Assembly (NCBI RefSeq): GCF_033807715.1
Contig: NC_084596.1
Location: forward strand, 41,650,458 to 41,714,457
Reading direction: 5' to 3'
Source: Cololabis saira
Lineage: Eukaryota; Chordata; Actinopteri; Beloniformes; Belonidae
DNA: 64,000 nucleotides
Part shown: one piece after another, positions 52,936 to 63,654 of the stretch
Numbering within the stretch: position 1 is the stretch's first letter
Layout of the letters: each line of letters begins with the position of its first letter
The notes under the pieces: generated by a model
Seen by the model: the letters and a program-made list of their open reading frames with translations, nothing else
Told to the model about the DNA's origin: nothing
Database searches by the model: none
Position numbers and translations under genes: made by a program

Positions 52936-53314
52936 AGGAAATTAAGTGAGTTCAACATGAAACCTCCAGTTAGCAAAATAACTGAGCCAACATTTAGTTC
53001 TGTGCTGATCCCACCAGGTCGGTTAAAGAGCAGATTGCAGGTTGGAGACCCCTGTGAATCAATGTGTAGGAAAATAATGTAGGAACTGAATTTTCATTGA
53101 AATACGCATAAATATATACTACAGTGACCTCCGGAGTTGAAAAAAAGCTGAACCAGAAGTGATGTAGCGGCAGGGAGTGCGGTGAATTTCAACAATAGGA
53201 AAAATAATGGATCTTAATGTTAGTTGTGACACTGAAGAGGTTGTGAATGTGTATTCACACCAATATGACGGGCCACAGTCTTATAATTACCAACCCGTTA
53301 CACCTTGTCCTAAC
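52936..53314. other. scp2 intron; possible transposon N-terminal fragment
   Basis: The frame at 53207-53310 begins MDLNVSCDTEEVVNVYSH and includes YDGPQSYNYQP, which vaguely recalls the start of fish transposon proteins with a YqaJ domain. Too short to assign. Confidence 0.25.
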
Positions 53315-54135
53315 TGGACGCGAGCGTCCGACTATCGCGTCGCACTGCGTGGCATCGGACGCTCTCTGTCCACACTGAACCCGTTATCGGCCCCCACGTT
53401 CTTTTGACTGACAGCTGAAACTATGTTCCACGTTACACCAACGCAGACCCTACGGCGCTGCGTGCGCCGCGTAACCTACGCCGTTGGCTACGCCGTCGAT
53501 TTTACGCAGAACCATAAATCAGCCTTTATTCACCGCAGCACCCGCCTGTGCACTCCTGAAAGAAACTCCTAAAATAACTCCTAAAAGAGTAAAGAGGCAA
53601 GTAAAAGATGGGTGATTACTTGTAATCTGTCTACGTTTGTACTTTCTAAACAGAAAACAAGCTTATTATTCAGTGGAATAAGTGGGGAAAAAACCGAACA
53701 ATTAATAACGGCGTGTGATGGCACAATCAAACAGTGAACAGCGTGAGTGAGGGGCGTGTGGTGTTAAATGCTGCAAACATGTCAGCATGTCAGATCATTA
53801 CTGGGATGTGGGGAAAAAGCAGAGGACACGAGAAATGATCCAGGCTGAGTTGGATTTGGGAAAATTTGGGAGACGTCACGCACAGCGCAGCAGATCGGGG
53901 AGAGAGCGCAGAGAAAAGGGTCCTCTTCTCTTTTTTCTGATTAAATGCATCCGAAATAGACAAACAGGCGTAAGTGAGTAACTTCAATGAGAAATAAAAC
54001 ACAGAGGGAATATGGATAAAAGGAGGTGCCGGATCTGGCACAAATTAAGGCATAATAAGATTCTTATTATTATATCTTATTATCTTATCAGAACCTTCCA
54101 GCTCCCTGGCGATCTCCCTCCAGCAGCTGCCACTT
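53315..54135. repeat. ~820-bp dispersed repeat, copy 1
   Basis: Matches 62322-63160 over its length (GGCATCGGACGC, ACGCAGACCCTACGG, GAGTAAAGAGGCAAGTAAAA, CAGGCGTAAGTGAGTAACTT to GGCGATCTCCCTCCAGC). The start (GAGCGTCCGACTATCGCGTC) also occurs in the TTAA elements at about 31150 and 45880. An L2 LINE is inserted at its end. Confidence 0.75.
53411..53530. repeat. palindromic GATTTATGGTTCCGCG MITE, copy 8
   Basis: From CTATGTTCCACGTTACACCA to AGAACCATAAATCAGCCTTT. The same site is occupied in the sister repeat (62405-62530). Confidence 0.75.
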
Positions 54136-54399
54136 TATTGAATTCAATTCAATTCAATTCAATTCAATTTTATTTATATAGCGTCTAATACAACAGAGTT
54201 GTCTCTAGACGCTTTACAGAGACCCATACCCAGAACATGACCCCCGAGCAGTTATTACATAAACAATGGCAGGTAAAAACTCCCCTAGTGGGAGAAAAAC
54301 CTTAAGCCAAACAGTGGCAAGGAAAAACTCCCCTTTAGGAGGGAAGAAACCTTGAGCAGGACCAGGCTCATCAGGGGGGACCCTCCTGCCGAGGGCCAG

Positions 54400-54935
54400 A
54401 CTGGTGGGTCAGGGACGGCAACAGCACAGCAGGCAGGTGGAAGCAGCAACGGGATGACCGGGGGTGGGGACCGCAGGCCAGCACACAGCTCCCGAAGCTC
54501 CGGCCCAATCAGCAAGTCCCAGGTTGGGGTGCAGGGTCAGGAAAAGACTTGTGCTCCGTAATGCAAGCTACAAGCCACCCACGGCCACCTGCAGGACAAA
54601 AGAGAGAAAAGGGAGGAGAAGGGGGGGCCAGCAACGGGATGACCAGGGGTGGGGACCGCAGGCCAGCACGCAGCTCCCAAAGCTCCGGCCCAATCATCAA
54701 GTCCCAGGTTGGGGTGCAGGGTCGGGGAAAGGTTGAGAAGGGGCAGGGCCAGGGAGAGGAGTCTTGAGGGACGAACATTCTCCCCCGCCCAAAAGGGGCC
54801 GTTACCCTGCCCCCCTCACTCCCACACTGCAGGTTCCGGTGTCCGGCAAAGGATGCTGCAACATGGACAAAAGAGAGAAAAGGGAGGAGAAGGGGGGGCC
54901 AGCACAAGAAACCACAGGAGCGACTCTGACACACT
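54400..54935. repeat. duplicated segment in the L2 3' UTR
   Basis: A block of about 110 bp at 54449-54545 (GCAACGGGATGACCGGGGGT onward) is repeated at 54632-54730 with few differences, and a GAGAGAAAAGGGAGGAGAAG block occurs at about 54602 and 54871. The overlapping short frames here are chance. Confidence 0.85.
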
Positions 54936-54988
54936 AAAGTTTACACTACCTAGAGATTTACCAACACCAGCTAGAGGTTTACTTAACA

Positions 54989-57900
54989 CTAACTATAGGC
55001 TTTACTAAACAGAAATGTTTTAAGTTTAGTTTTAAAGGTGGAGGTGGTGTCAGCCTCCTTAACCCAGATTGGAAGTTGGTTCCATAGTAGTGGTGCCTGA
55101 TAGCAGAACGCCCGCCCTCCAAATCTACATTTAGATACTCTAGGAACTACGAGTAAACCTGCACTCTGAGAACGGAGAGCTCTGACAGGAACATAAGGCA
55201 CTATCAGGTCTTGCAAATAATGCGGAGCTAAGCCGTTTTGGGCTTTATACGCAAGTAATAAAATTTTAAATTGGATTCTGAATTTTACGGGTAACCAATG
55301 GAGCGACGCTAACACTGGAGAGACGTGGTCTCTCCTGCTAATTCCTGTCAGTACTCGTGCTGCTGCATTTTGGATCAGCTGGAGCCTATTCAGCAAATTA
55401 CTTGGACATCCTGCTAACAACACATTACAGTAATCTAGTCTAGAAGATACAAACGCATGAACTAGTTTTTCTGCATCACTCTGTGAGAGGATTTTCCTAA
55501 TCTTTGCAATATTACGGAGATGGAAAAAGGCTATTTTACAAACCTGATTGACATATGGTTTAAACGACAAATCCTGATCGAAAATAACACCAAGATTTCT
55601 CACAGTTGCACTGGAAGCCATCGCAACACCATCTAATCCCTTCCTAAGATGCTCTGGACCAAGAATGATAACCTCTGTTTTATCTGAATTTAGAAGCAGG
55701 AAATTTCTGGACATCCAGTCCTTGATGTCCCTAAGACATGCCTGAAGTTTAACTAACGGTTCTGTTTCATCCGGCTTCATAGACAAATAGAGCTGCGTAT
55801 CATCAGCATAACAATGAAATTGTATGCCGTGATTCTGGATTATACTTCCCAACGGCTGCATGTATAAACTGAACAAGATTGGCCCTAGCACTGAACCCTG
55901 CGGAACACCATAACAGACCCTTGACTGTTCTGAAGAAACCTCATGTACATGAACAAACTGGAACCTGTCAGATAGGTATGATTTAAACCAACATAGAGCT
56001 GTCCCTTTAATCCCAACAACATGCTCTAACCTGTGCAGTAAAATGCCATGATCTATAGTGTCAAAAGCAGCACTGAGGTCCAGTAGAACCAGTATGGACA
56101 CTAATCCCTTATCTGAGGCCATAAGGAGGTCATTCGTGACTCGAACAAGTGCTGTCTCTGTGCTATGATGCATTCTGAACCCTGACTGAAAGACTTCAAA
56201 CAGATCATTTCTATACAAATAGTCACATAACTGGCTTGAAACTGCCTTTTCCAGAATTTTAGACACAAATGGAAGGTTGGAAATTGGTCTATAATTAGCT
56301 AAGGTGTCTGGGTCAAGAGAAGGTTTTTTAAGTAAAGGTTTAATTACTGCGACTTTGAAAACCTGTGGTACATATCCTAAACTTAGGGATAAGTTAATTT
56401 GGTCCAGTATTGTCGTACCAATAAGAGAAAAAATATGTTTGAATAGTCGAGTCGGGATGGGGTCTAACATACATGTGGTTGACTTAGCTCTATTAACGAG
56501 TGAAGTCAGCTCAGGGAGGTCTATAGGATCAAAACAGTCTAGAGACAAGTCAGAGCCTAGGGAAGTCGCTAAAGCTGAAGAAACAGCTACAACCGGCTGG
56601 TTGATTTCTTCTCTAATTCTCGCGATTTTACTGTTGAAGAAGCCCATAAAGTCCTCACTACTGAGAGCTGCAGGAATGCACGGCTCAACAGAGTTGTGAC
56701 TCTTTGTCAGCCTGGCTACAGTGCTGAACAGAAAACGTGGGTTACTTTTGTTATCCTCTATCAACGTTGAATAATAAGCTGTTCTGGCTTTGCGAATGGC
56801 TTTTTTATATACTATTAGAATATCTCTCCATTCACGATGAGAGTCTACAGACCTACAAGAGTACCACTTCCTTTCCATTTTACGCACGCTTTGTTTCAAC
56901 ATGCGAATATCTGAATTGTACCAGGGAGTTAAGCTCCTGTGGCTAGAAACCCTCCTTTTCAAAGGAGCAACTTCATCTAAAGCTGAATGCAACAAATCAG
57001 CAGTGTTACTAGCAAGGAAATCAACATCTGCAGAGGTAGAACCCAGGTCACTGGCCTCGACTACATCACTATTTCGCACTGTCGTAAGATAAGCAATGGC
57101 CTCCCTAAATTTAACAATAACTTCATCAGACAAACATCTGCTAAAATAATACCTCCTATTTTGCACTTCAACATCAACAAAATTAAATTCAAACGTTATT
57201 AAGTAATGGTCGGATAAAAGGGAGTTTACAGGTGACACCAACAGACCATCAGTTTCAACACCGTAGGTGAGAACGAGATCGAGAGTATGATTAAAACAGT
57301 GCGTCGGTTTATCCACTTTTTGTGAGATACCCATTGATTCTAGAAGAGAATCGAAGGCTAATTTAAGATTATCGCTTTCAACATCCATATGAATGTTAAA
57401 ATCACCCACTATGATGAATTTATCTGTGCTGATCAATAATCCAGAAAGGAAATCTGAAAATTCAGACAAAAACTCCAGATACGCACCAGCAGGGGGCCGG
57501 TACACTACCACTAACACAACTGGCTTCTCTGATTTCCGGCTCGGAAATTTCAGACCAAGCATGAGGCTTTCAAATGTATTATAGTTGCACTTAGGTTCAA
57601 TTTTTGTTTCGAGACCGGAGTTATAAATTGCTGCGACTCCTCCGCCTCGGCCCGTGCTTCTAGGAATGTGATGATTAAAGTAGCCGGGCGGAGTTGATTC
57701 ATTCAAACTAACATACTCTTCCTCCTGTAACCATGTTTCTGTTAAGCAGAAAATATCACTCCTGCTCTCTGTAATTATATCATTTACTAACAGAGACTTA
57801 GAGCTTAATGATCGTATATTTAGTAGTCCGCATCTAATTTTTAGGTCTGCAATTGGTACCAAATGTACATTGGTTTTAATTTTTACAAGGTTATCTTGGT

Positions 57901-58027
57901 TAACGCCTCTATAACGCTGCACCTGGTGAACTTTTGGAGGGCGGGGAACTGCAACCACTTCTATTTTGCTAGGCACCTCTAACTGACTAAGCCTCGCCTC
58001 CAGCCCTGTTAAACTACAGCTCTGCAT
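54989..58027 (-). CDS. L2 LINE ORF2: endonuclease and reverse transcriptase
   Basis: 1012 residues. N-terminal AP-type endonuclease: LLNIRS about 68-73, TETW with E97, VVYRPP near 175, GDFN 208-211, D250 in TLDLVL, SDH 272-274. Reverse transcriptase: NYRPISNLP about 578-586, first catalytic Asp in AAFDTIDH (D656), GVPQGSVLGP about 707-716, YADD 740-743. The C-terminal domain ends with WNQLPIWVKEADTTSTFKTK, typical of L2. All motifs needed for target-primed reverse transcription are present and no stop or frameshift is seen. It starts 21 bp after the ORF1 stop, and its first residues ([14 protein letters not shown]) repeat a part of ORF1. Whether this Met is the true start is uncertain. Confidence 0.9.
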   Translation of the reverse strand: MQSCSLTGLEARLSQLEVPSKIEVVAVPRPPKVHQVQRYRGVNQDNLVKIKTNVHLVPIADLKIRCGLLNIRSLSSKSLLVNDIITESRSDIFCLTETWLQEEEYVSLNESTPPGYFNHHIPRSTGRGGGVAAIYNSGLETKIEPKCNYNTFESLMLGLKFPSRKSEKPVVLVVVYRPPAGAYLEFLSEFSDFLSGLLISTDKFIIVGDFNIHMDVESDNLKLAFDSLLESMGISQKVDKPTHCFNHTLDLVLTYGVETDGLLVSPVNSLLSDHYLITFEFNFVDVEVQNRRYYFSRCLSDEVIVKFREAIAYLTTVRNSDVVEASDLGSTSADVDFLASNTADLLHSALDEVAPLKRRVSSHRSLTPWYNSDIRMLKQSVRKMERKWYSCRSVDSHREWRDILIVYKKAIRKARTAYYSTLIEDNKSNPRFLFSTVARLTKSHNSVEPCIPAALSSEDFMGFFNSKIARIREEINQPVVAVSSALATSLGSDLSLDCFDPIDLPELTSLVNRAKSTTCMLDPIPTRLFKHIFSLIGTTILDQINLSLSLGYVPQVFKVAVIKPLLKKPSLDPDTLANYRPISNLPFVSKILEKAVSSQLCDYLYRNDLFEVFQSGFRMHHSTETALVRVTNDLLMASDKGLVSILVLLDLSAAFDTIDHGILLHRLEHVVGIKGTALCWFKSYLSDRFQFVHVHEVSSEQSRVCYGVPQGSVLGPILFSLYMQPLGSIIQNHGIQFHCYADDTQLYLSMKPDETEPLVKLQACLRDIKDWMSRNFLLLNSDKTEVIILGPEHLRKGLDGVAMASSATVRNLGVIFDQDLSFKPYVNQVCKIAFFHLRNIAKIRKILSQSDAEKLVHAFVSSRLDYCNVLLAGCPSNLLNRLQLIQNAAARVLTGISRRDHVSPVLASLHWLPVKFRIQFKILLLAYKAQNGLAPHYLQDLIVPYVPVRALRSQSAGLLVVPRVSKCRFGGRAFCYQAPLLWNQLPIWVKEADTTSTFKTKLKTFLFSKAYS

Positions 58028-58048
58028 CCTGGCCTGGACCCTGCATTG

Positions 58049-58921
58049 TCAGGGGGAGTGTCTAATAACATTGGCCAGATTTCTAGACATAAGAGCTGCA
58101 CCATCCCGGGTGGGATGAATGCCGTCCCTTCTAATCAGACCGGGCTTTCCCCAGAATGTCTCCCAGTTGTCAATAAAGTCCACGTCGTTTTCTGAACACC
58201 ACTGAGACAACCAGCGGCGGAGCGAGAGCATGCGACTAAACATGTCATCGCTGGTCAGATTGGGGAGGGGGCCAGAAAAACCTACAGAGTCCGACATGGT
58301 CTTGGCGAAGTTACACACCGAGACAATATTCATTCTGGTTACTTCCGACTGGCGAAGACGGGAGTCATTAGCTCCGACATTGATGATAACTTTACCATAT
58401 TTACGATTACCCTTTGCCAGTAGCTTCAAATTTGCTTCTATGTCGCCCGCTCTGGCCCCCGGGATACACCTAACTAAGGTCTCTGGAGTCGGCTTCACAT
58501 GTCTCACAATAGAGTCTCCAATCACCAGGGTCTGTTTCTCAACAGATGTGTCGCTGAGTGGGGAAAAACGGTTAGACAAATGAAGCGGGTGGTGTTCCGT
58601 GAGCCCTTTAAGACTACCCTTCCTCCGAACCGTCACCCAGCTGCCCTGCCTGGCCGGCTGCTCGGGAGCTGCAGGGGAGCGGTTACGCTCAGCTGCTACG
58701 GGCCGGTCCGCCGCTAGCTTAGCCTGGTTAGCTGAGGAGGCTCTCGGACTATGGTTTAGTTGGCCAAACCGGACCTCTAACTGACTGAGCCTCGCCTCCA
58801 GCCCTGCAAATAAGCTACACTTTAAGCACTTACCGTCTTCACTAAAGGAGGCAGAGGAATAACTAAACATTTCACACACTGAGCAGGAAAGAGGTGAAGC
58901 GGTGGGAGCCGGAGCGGCCAT
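58049..58921 (-). CDS. L2 LINE ORF1: zinc-finger, coiled-coil, SGNH esterase-type protein
   Basis: 290 residues. Cysteines 13, 16, 32 and 35 form a CxxC-CxxC pair, followed by a leucine-rich coiled-coil-like stretch ([15 protein letters not shown], about 41-55), a low-complexity linker, then an SGNH hydrolase domain with GDS at 135-137 (Ser137), GAND at 183-186 and D266/H269 in DGIHPTRDG. This layout is known for ORF1 of CR1/L2 elements with an esterase domain; the protein is thought to bind RNA and help form the particle, while the role of the esterase is unclear. All three catalytic blocks are intact. Confidence 0.88.
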   Translation of the reverse strand: MAAPAPTASPLSCSVCEMFSYSSASFSEDGKCLKCSLFAGLEARLSQLEVRFGQLNHSPRASSANQAKLAADRPVAAERNRSPAAPEQPARQGSWVTVRRKGSLKGLTEHHPLHLSNRFSPLSDTSVEKQTLVIGDSIVRHVKPTPETLVRCIPGARAGDIEANLKLLAKGNRKYGKVIINVGANDSRLRQSEVTRMNIVSVCNFAKTMSDSVGFSGPLPNLTSDDMFSRMLSLRRWLSQWCSENDVDFIDNWETFWGKPGLIRRDGIHPTRDGAALMSRNLANVIRHSP

Positions 58922-59390
58922 GCTAAGATGCTAACGGAGGCTAACGGACAGAAAATGTATCGGTGATTGGTGACAGTGAAAGTTACGGAAGAGAAAATGA
59001 GCGAGTGTTGAAATAAAGACAGTAATGTACCAGATATAGTGCTATTTTACCAGAAAACAGTCTAAGTTTTAGATAAAAATTGAGGTTCTTGTATTTAAAT
59101 GACTGTTTCCTACAGCGCTTTCAACCGGCTTTCAACGCCAGCTGTGCAGACGTCTCCCTCCTGCTGCGTCATATGACGCTGTGTTCGAAAAAAAAAGCGT
59201 TTTTAGGAGCTTTGCTAAAATCAGCCACTTTTTCCTCTGAATACGTGCCCTTATGTCTTGTAAAACATATTAAATCCTACATTAACTTCTCACATAGTCA
59301 TTTTCAGATAAGGTCAGGTATAATTTTGGAAAAAACCCTAACCTGCAATTTGCTCTTCAAGGCTGTAACTTAAAGCTCCAGAGTGTAATT

Positions 59391-59860
59391 AATATGGATG
59401 TTTTATTACTTGTGAATTTATTTAACCTTTATTTACCCAGGCAAGCAATTTAAGAACAAATTCTTATTTTGAAATGCAGCCTCAAATGAATAAAGTCAGC
59501 TTTCTATTTGAATGCTTTTCAAAAAGCTCTCAGAACAAGCTGTACAAGAGGAGCTGCAGGGGAACATCTGTGGTCAGCTCAGAAATATATATAGCTTAAA
59601 AGCAGGGGGTGACAAAAGAAAAAAGAAAAAAGAAAATGGAAACACTCCCACGCACACTCAAGACCATGATGTTTGTGCGTACGTCCATCATGACGTGTGC
59701 TGGGCTTTCATCCTTTCAAGCAGGAGAAAAGACCGTTAATGGGATTTTTTTTCCCAGAACTGGAATTGAGTCGTTTTATGTTTTTTCTACGAAATTATTT
59801 CAAATTTAAAAAAACAGAATGACTGCTTTTCAGTTTCTTTCAGAAATAAATGTAAGCTTT
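59391..59860. other. scp2 intron; possible LINE/SINE tail
   Basis: TTTATTTAACCTTTATTTAC followed by CCAGGCAAGCAATTTAAG (about 59417-59455) resembles the tail of a common fish retroelement. Otherwise nothing recognised. Confidence 0.4.
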
Positions 59861-60090
59861 AGAGGCCGTAGCGGCGGTCTCTCTGAAGATAAAGACAGCG
59901 TATCTATGATACACAACAACATTACCACGTCACTAATCCACCGTTTCCCTGGTCTTAACCTTCCTCCGCTCCGCGGGCTCAAATTCAAGTCTACAAGATT
60001 TGGAGCTTATAAACTCATCCTCATAAATCATTTCAAGATTTGCAAGTCAGACTCTGGCAGCCTTTGTCTTTTCATGTGCAGAACGGGAGC
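59861..60090. repeat. ~228-bp repeat unit, copy 2
   Basis: Second copy of 49866-50093. It is flanked by a near-direct repeat: ATTTCAAATTTAAAAAAACA at about 59797 and again at about 60098, each followed by GAATKACTGCT. This long direct repeat suggests an insertion with a long target duplication, or a local duplication. Confidence 0.7.
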
Positions 60091-60125
60091 CAAATCATTT
60101 CAAATTTAAAAAACAGAATTACTGC

Positions 60126-61557
60126 TAGTGTCCGACCGATCAGCCTTTTTTTCGATTATTTCGATCACCGATTAGGGGGAAATCAAAAAGACCGATAGCC
60201 GATATCAGCCGATACGATTATTACCCTTTTTTACCTTTTTGGGAGAAAACAAATTTCAATACAAGAATTCATTTAAATGAATGGTGAGCAATTTATTGCT
60301 TTAACTAGAACATTCTTAATACAAAAAGAAAATGCAGTATTTCAGTAAATGATCACATTGCAATCACAGATGCAATCCCCCCCCCCATCCCTCTTCTTTA
60401 CACCAGCATTCCTCAATAATGATAAATAAAAACAAAGCTGCATGGGAGAACTTAAATAAGAGGAATCTTCATACTGTAACTCAAACTGTGTAAAGTGTAA
60501 ACAATAAGTCAAAGAACACCACAAGTCAAACCCTCAGGTTCATAATATTATTGTTTATTTATTTATTGTGGAGTAAATGTCCAAAAATGCATGTTCTGGT
60601 CCTGGTTTTACCAGGTTTTACCTGGTTTTACCAGGTTTTACCAGGATGAGCTGCTCTGAGCAGCAGGGGCCCCTTAGAGCACCTTTATATTAAATTGTAG
60701 GTGCAGGGACTGCAATGTTTCATCCTCTCCTCCTTTACTTTGCATCACTTTCATTTATTGTTAGAAATATGACGCCATGTCGTCTTGTTTGACTTTGTTT
60801 TGATGATAGTGAATGATTTCATGTGGCCACATTTAAGCAACACTAGGTGACGTTTCTCAGCTGTGGAAGAGAAAAGCCTGAATTATGGTTCCTCGTTAAA
60901 ACGACGCAGAACCTACGCCGTACATACGGCGTAGGGTATGCGGCGACGCGCGCTTACGCCGTAGCTCTGCGTTGGTGTAACGCGGAACCATAAATCAGCC
61001 TAAATGCTGGGCTGCGCGTGTCGCACTGAGCGGCTCCTCCGCTCTTCGGAGCCGTGCGAGGAGAAAACATCCCCTCCCGTCTTTACTAAACCGGTTTGCT
61101 TTGAAAAGAGTCGCGTAACAACCGCGCGGATGAGCTCATGGCGCAAACAGGCCGAGTTTGGAAAAGTTAAAGCGAGCGGCGGTGCCGGACAGCAGCGCCG
61201 ACACCTGCAGCTGGTCGGGGCCAATGATAATGCACACACGACAGCACGTGACTGACATGTGTGGGAGGGGCGCTTGTTTTATGTCTCAGAGAAGGAGAGA
61301 CGAGACGAGAGAGCGAGAAAAGCCTGTAATTTAATGGGAAAAAAAATTTCAGGCGTGGCGGCTATGATTTAGCAGTGGCGGGCCGCCACTGCTAAATCAT
61401 CAAAAATGTAAATATAAGATATGCACTTTATGCAGCCGCTTTTCTTAAAAAAAAAAAAAAAAAAAAAAATCGAAATTATTTTTTTTTTATTTTTTTTGGG
61501 GGGGGCCGATATCGATTATTAATAAAATTATGAATATCGAATTCGATAATCGGCCAC
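60126..61557. mobile_element. hAT-like element (GTGTCCGACCGATCAGCC end)
   Basis: The left end TAGTGTCCGACCGATCAGCC and the right end (GATAATCGGCCACTTA) are imperfectly inverted; the flanks have CCGATATCAGCCGATACG-like words, and the pattern is familiar from fish hAT elements. No 8-bp duplication was resolved. It contains a palindromic MITE and a TTTTACCAGG tandem (about 60608-60645). Confidence 0.55.
60877..61003. repeat. palindromic GATTTATGGTTCCGCG MITE, copy 9
   Basis: From GCCTGAATTATGGTTCCTCG to GTAACGCGGAACCATAAATC, with TACGCCGTA words in both arms. Confidence 0.78.
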
Positions 61558-61574
61558 TTAAATAAATGTAAGCT

Positions 61575-62285
61575 TTATTTGTGGTCAAATATTTTCAAGG
61601 TCTCAACCATCTCAGTGTCATCACCGAGGCGTTGCACTCCAGCTCTCCACAGACTCCTGTTGACCAACAATCCACATGTGACGTCCCGACCCAGCTGGAG
61701 ACCACGTGGCAAATACCGTCACCTTTGTCTCGGCTGTCTATTGAATGCTTGTTCAATTGCAAATAAGTCCTTTTTATGAAATGAACTTTTTAAAATCAGA
61801 CAAAACTTGGATTTTCTGTTCCTTACAGAGACATTTTGTTGAGACTCATTGTCACGTGAAGTTCCAGCTTCCTACCCCCTGCAGGGCTTCCAACTGGACT
61901 CAACACCTTTGTCACGTGAAGTTCCAGCTTCCTACCCCCTGCAGAGACGACACCTTGGAAGTAGCTTCAACACAGACTTGAACCACGAGAACACCCTATG
62001 GGGTAATTTAGAACTCAGTGACAGTCATGCCAAATGCCCGATAATGACATTTGGCCACAGATCACATCCGACTGTAAATTGCTTTTCGTCTCTCACTTGG
62101 CTTGTTTATTCCTGCCTTTTGTGCTTTGAACTTACTGTATAAAAGTCCTGTTGTCGAGCCACTCTGGGTCAGCACACCAACCCAGTCAGGCGCTGCGTTC
62201 GGTCCGCTCACCGCCGGCTACTGAATAAAACTCGCAACACCACAGTGGATTTCTGAACTGGGTTCTATATTATTCCTCATCAATT
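61575..62285 (+). mobile_element. possible solo LTR
   Basis: A GTATAAAAG TATA-like box (about 62137), then a GC-richer leader and AATAAA (about 62224), resemble LTR promoter and polyadenylation order. A 60-bp unit starting TGTCACGTGAAGTTCCAGCT is tandemly repeated (about 61851 and 61911). I could not identify TG...CA ends with a target duplication, so this is tentative. Confidence 0.35.
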
Positions 62286-62321
62286 TAAATGAACTCTGTC
62301 CTGATGGCTGCTCCACTTTCG

Positions 62322-63168
62322 GATGCGTGGCATCGGACGCGGTCTGTCCACACTGAACGCGTTATCGGCCCCCACGTTCTTTTGATTGACAGCTGAAACT
62401 CGCTCTTTAAAAGGCTGATTTATGGTCCGCGTTACACCAACGCAGACCCTACGGTGGTGTGTGCGCCGCGTAACCTACGCCGTAGGCTACGCCGTCGATT
62501 TTACGCGGAACCATAAATCAGCCTTTATTCAGCACCCGCCCGTGCACTCCTGAAAGAAACTCTTAAAATAACTCCTAAAAGAGTAAAGAGACAAGTAAAA
62601 GATGGGTGATTACTTGTAATCTGTCTACGTTTGTACTTTCTAACCAGAAAACAAGCTTATTATTCGGTGGAATAAGTGGGGAAAAAACAGAACAATTAAT
62701 AACGGCGTGTGATGGCACAATCAAACAGCGAACAGCGTGAGTGAGGGGCGTGCGGTGTTAAATGCAGCAAACATGTCAGCATGTCAGATCATTACTGTGG
62801 GGAAAAAGCAGAGGACACAAGAAATGATCCAAGCTGAGTTGGATTTGGGAAACCGCTGGTGATGGAGACGGTGACGGGGACGCATAGCGCAGGAGATCAG
62901 GGAGAGAGCGCAGAGAAAAGGGCCCTCTTCTCTTTTTTCTGATTAAATGTATCCGAAATAGACAAACAGGCGATCTATGAGTAACTTCAATGAGAAATAA
63001 AACACAGAGGGAATATGGATAAAAGGAGGTGCCGGATCCTAGGTACCAGCAGGATCTGGCACAAATTAAGCCCTAATAAGATTCTTATTATTATTATTAT
63101 TATATCTTATTATCTTATCAGAACCTTCCAGCTCCCTGGCGATCTCCCTCCAGCCAGCTGCCACTGAC
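62322..63168. repeat. ~820-bp dispersed repeat, copy 2
   Basis: Sister of 53315-54135. It continues past the point where the L2 interrupts copy 1 only for a few bases before the two differ. Confidence 0.75.
62405..62530. repeat. palindromic GATTTATGGTTCCGCG MITE, copy 10
   Basis: From AAAAGGCTGATTTATGGTCC to GCGGAACCATAAATCAGCCT. Confidence 0.78.
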
Positions 63169-63234
63169 CACGTCCCTCTCGCCGTGTGGTATTCAGGGAC
63201 AGTTTTTCTTGTAAAATGAAGAACACTCAAACTT

Positions 63235-63640
63235 TCGTCTTCAGCAAGTCCAAAATTCTGCAGCAAGGCTGCTGACCTGCTCTGATAGGAGGACTTACAT
63301 CACCCCAAGTTCAAAAACTCTTCACTGGCTCCCCGTCCCTTTTCATTTTAACTTTAAAATCTTGATCCTGACTTTTATAGCTCTGCATGGTCATGCTCCC
63401 TCCTACATCCAGGACCTACTCGGCCCCTACACTCCATCTGGGAGGCTGAGATCATGTGAAAAGAGTCTACTCATGGTCCCCCGTACCCGCTTTAAGACGC
63501 GAGGAGATCTCTCCTTCCAGGCCGTTGCACCGAGGCCCTGGAACAAACCCGCTGTCTCTACATTCTCTGGACTCCATCGATGCTTTTAAGAGCAAACTTC
63601 AAACCCACCTGTTTTTCTGAGCTTTGAAACAGCAGTAGTG
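63235..63640 (+). pseudogene. L2-type LINE ORF2 C-terminal fragment
   Basis: The plus-strand frames read SSKTLHWLPVPFHFNFKILI, then ALHGHAPSYIQDLLGPYTPS, RSCEKSLLMVPRTRFKTRGD and APRPWNKPAVSTF. This is the L2 C-terminal domain order (HWLPV, FKIL, APSYL..L, VPR, WN.LP). A frameshift occurs near the end. It is a different subfamily from the intact L2. Confidence 0.75.
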
Positions 63641-63654
63641 AGAAGGTTGTTTTA

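Larger units (their letters stand above)
54136..59390 (-). mobile_element. near full-length L2 LINE (two intact ORFs)
   Basis: Minus-strand element: 5' region (upper limit uncertain, possibly about 59390), ORF1 58921-58049, ORF2 58027-54989, a 3' UTR of about 850 bp and a terminal (ATTCA)n-type tail at 54137-54170. Both ORFs are open with expected catalytic motifs, so the copy may be young and potentially mobile. It lies in an scp2 intron in the same direction as that gene. The 5' end and target duplication could not be fixed. Confidence 0.85.

Noticed and set aside
54352..55008. Several overlapping frames of 69-141 codons
   Set aside because: They fall in the duplicated 3' UTR of the L2 element, differ in frame between the two repeat copies and resemble no protein.
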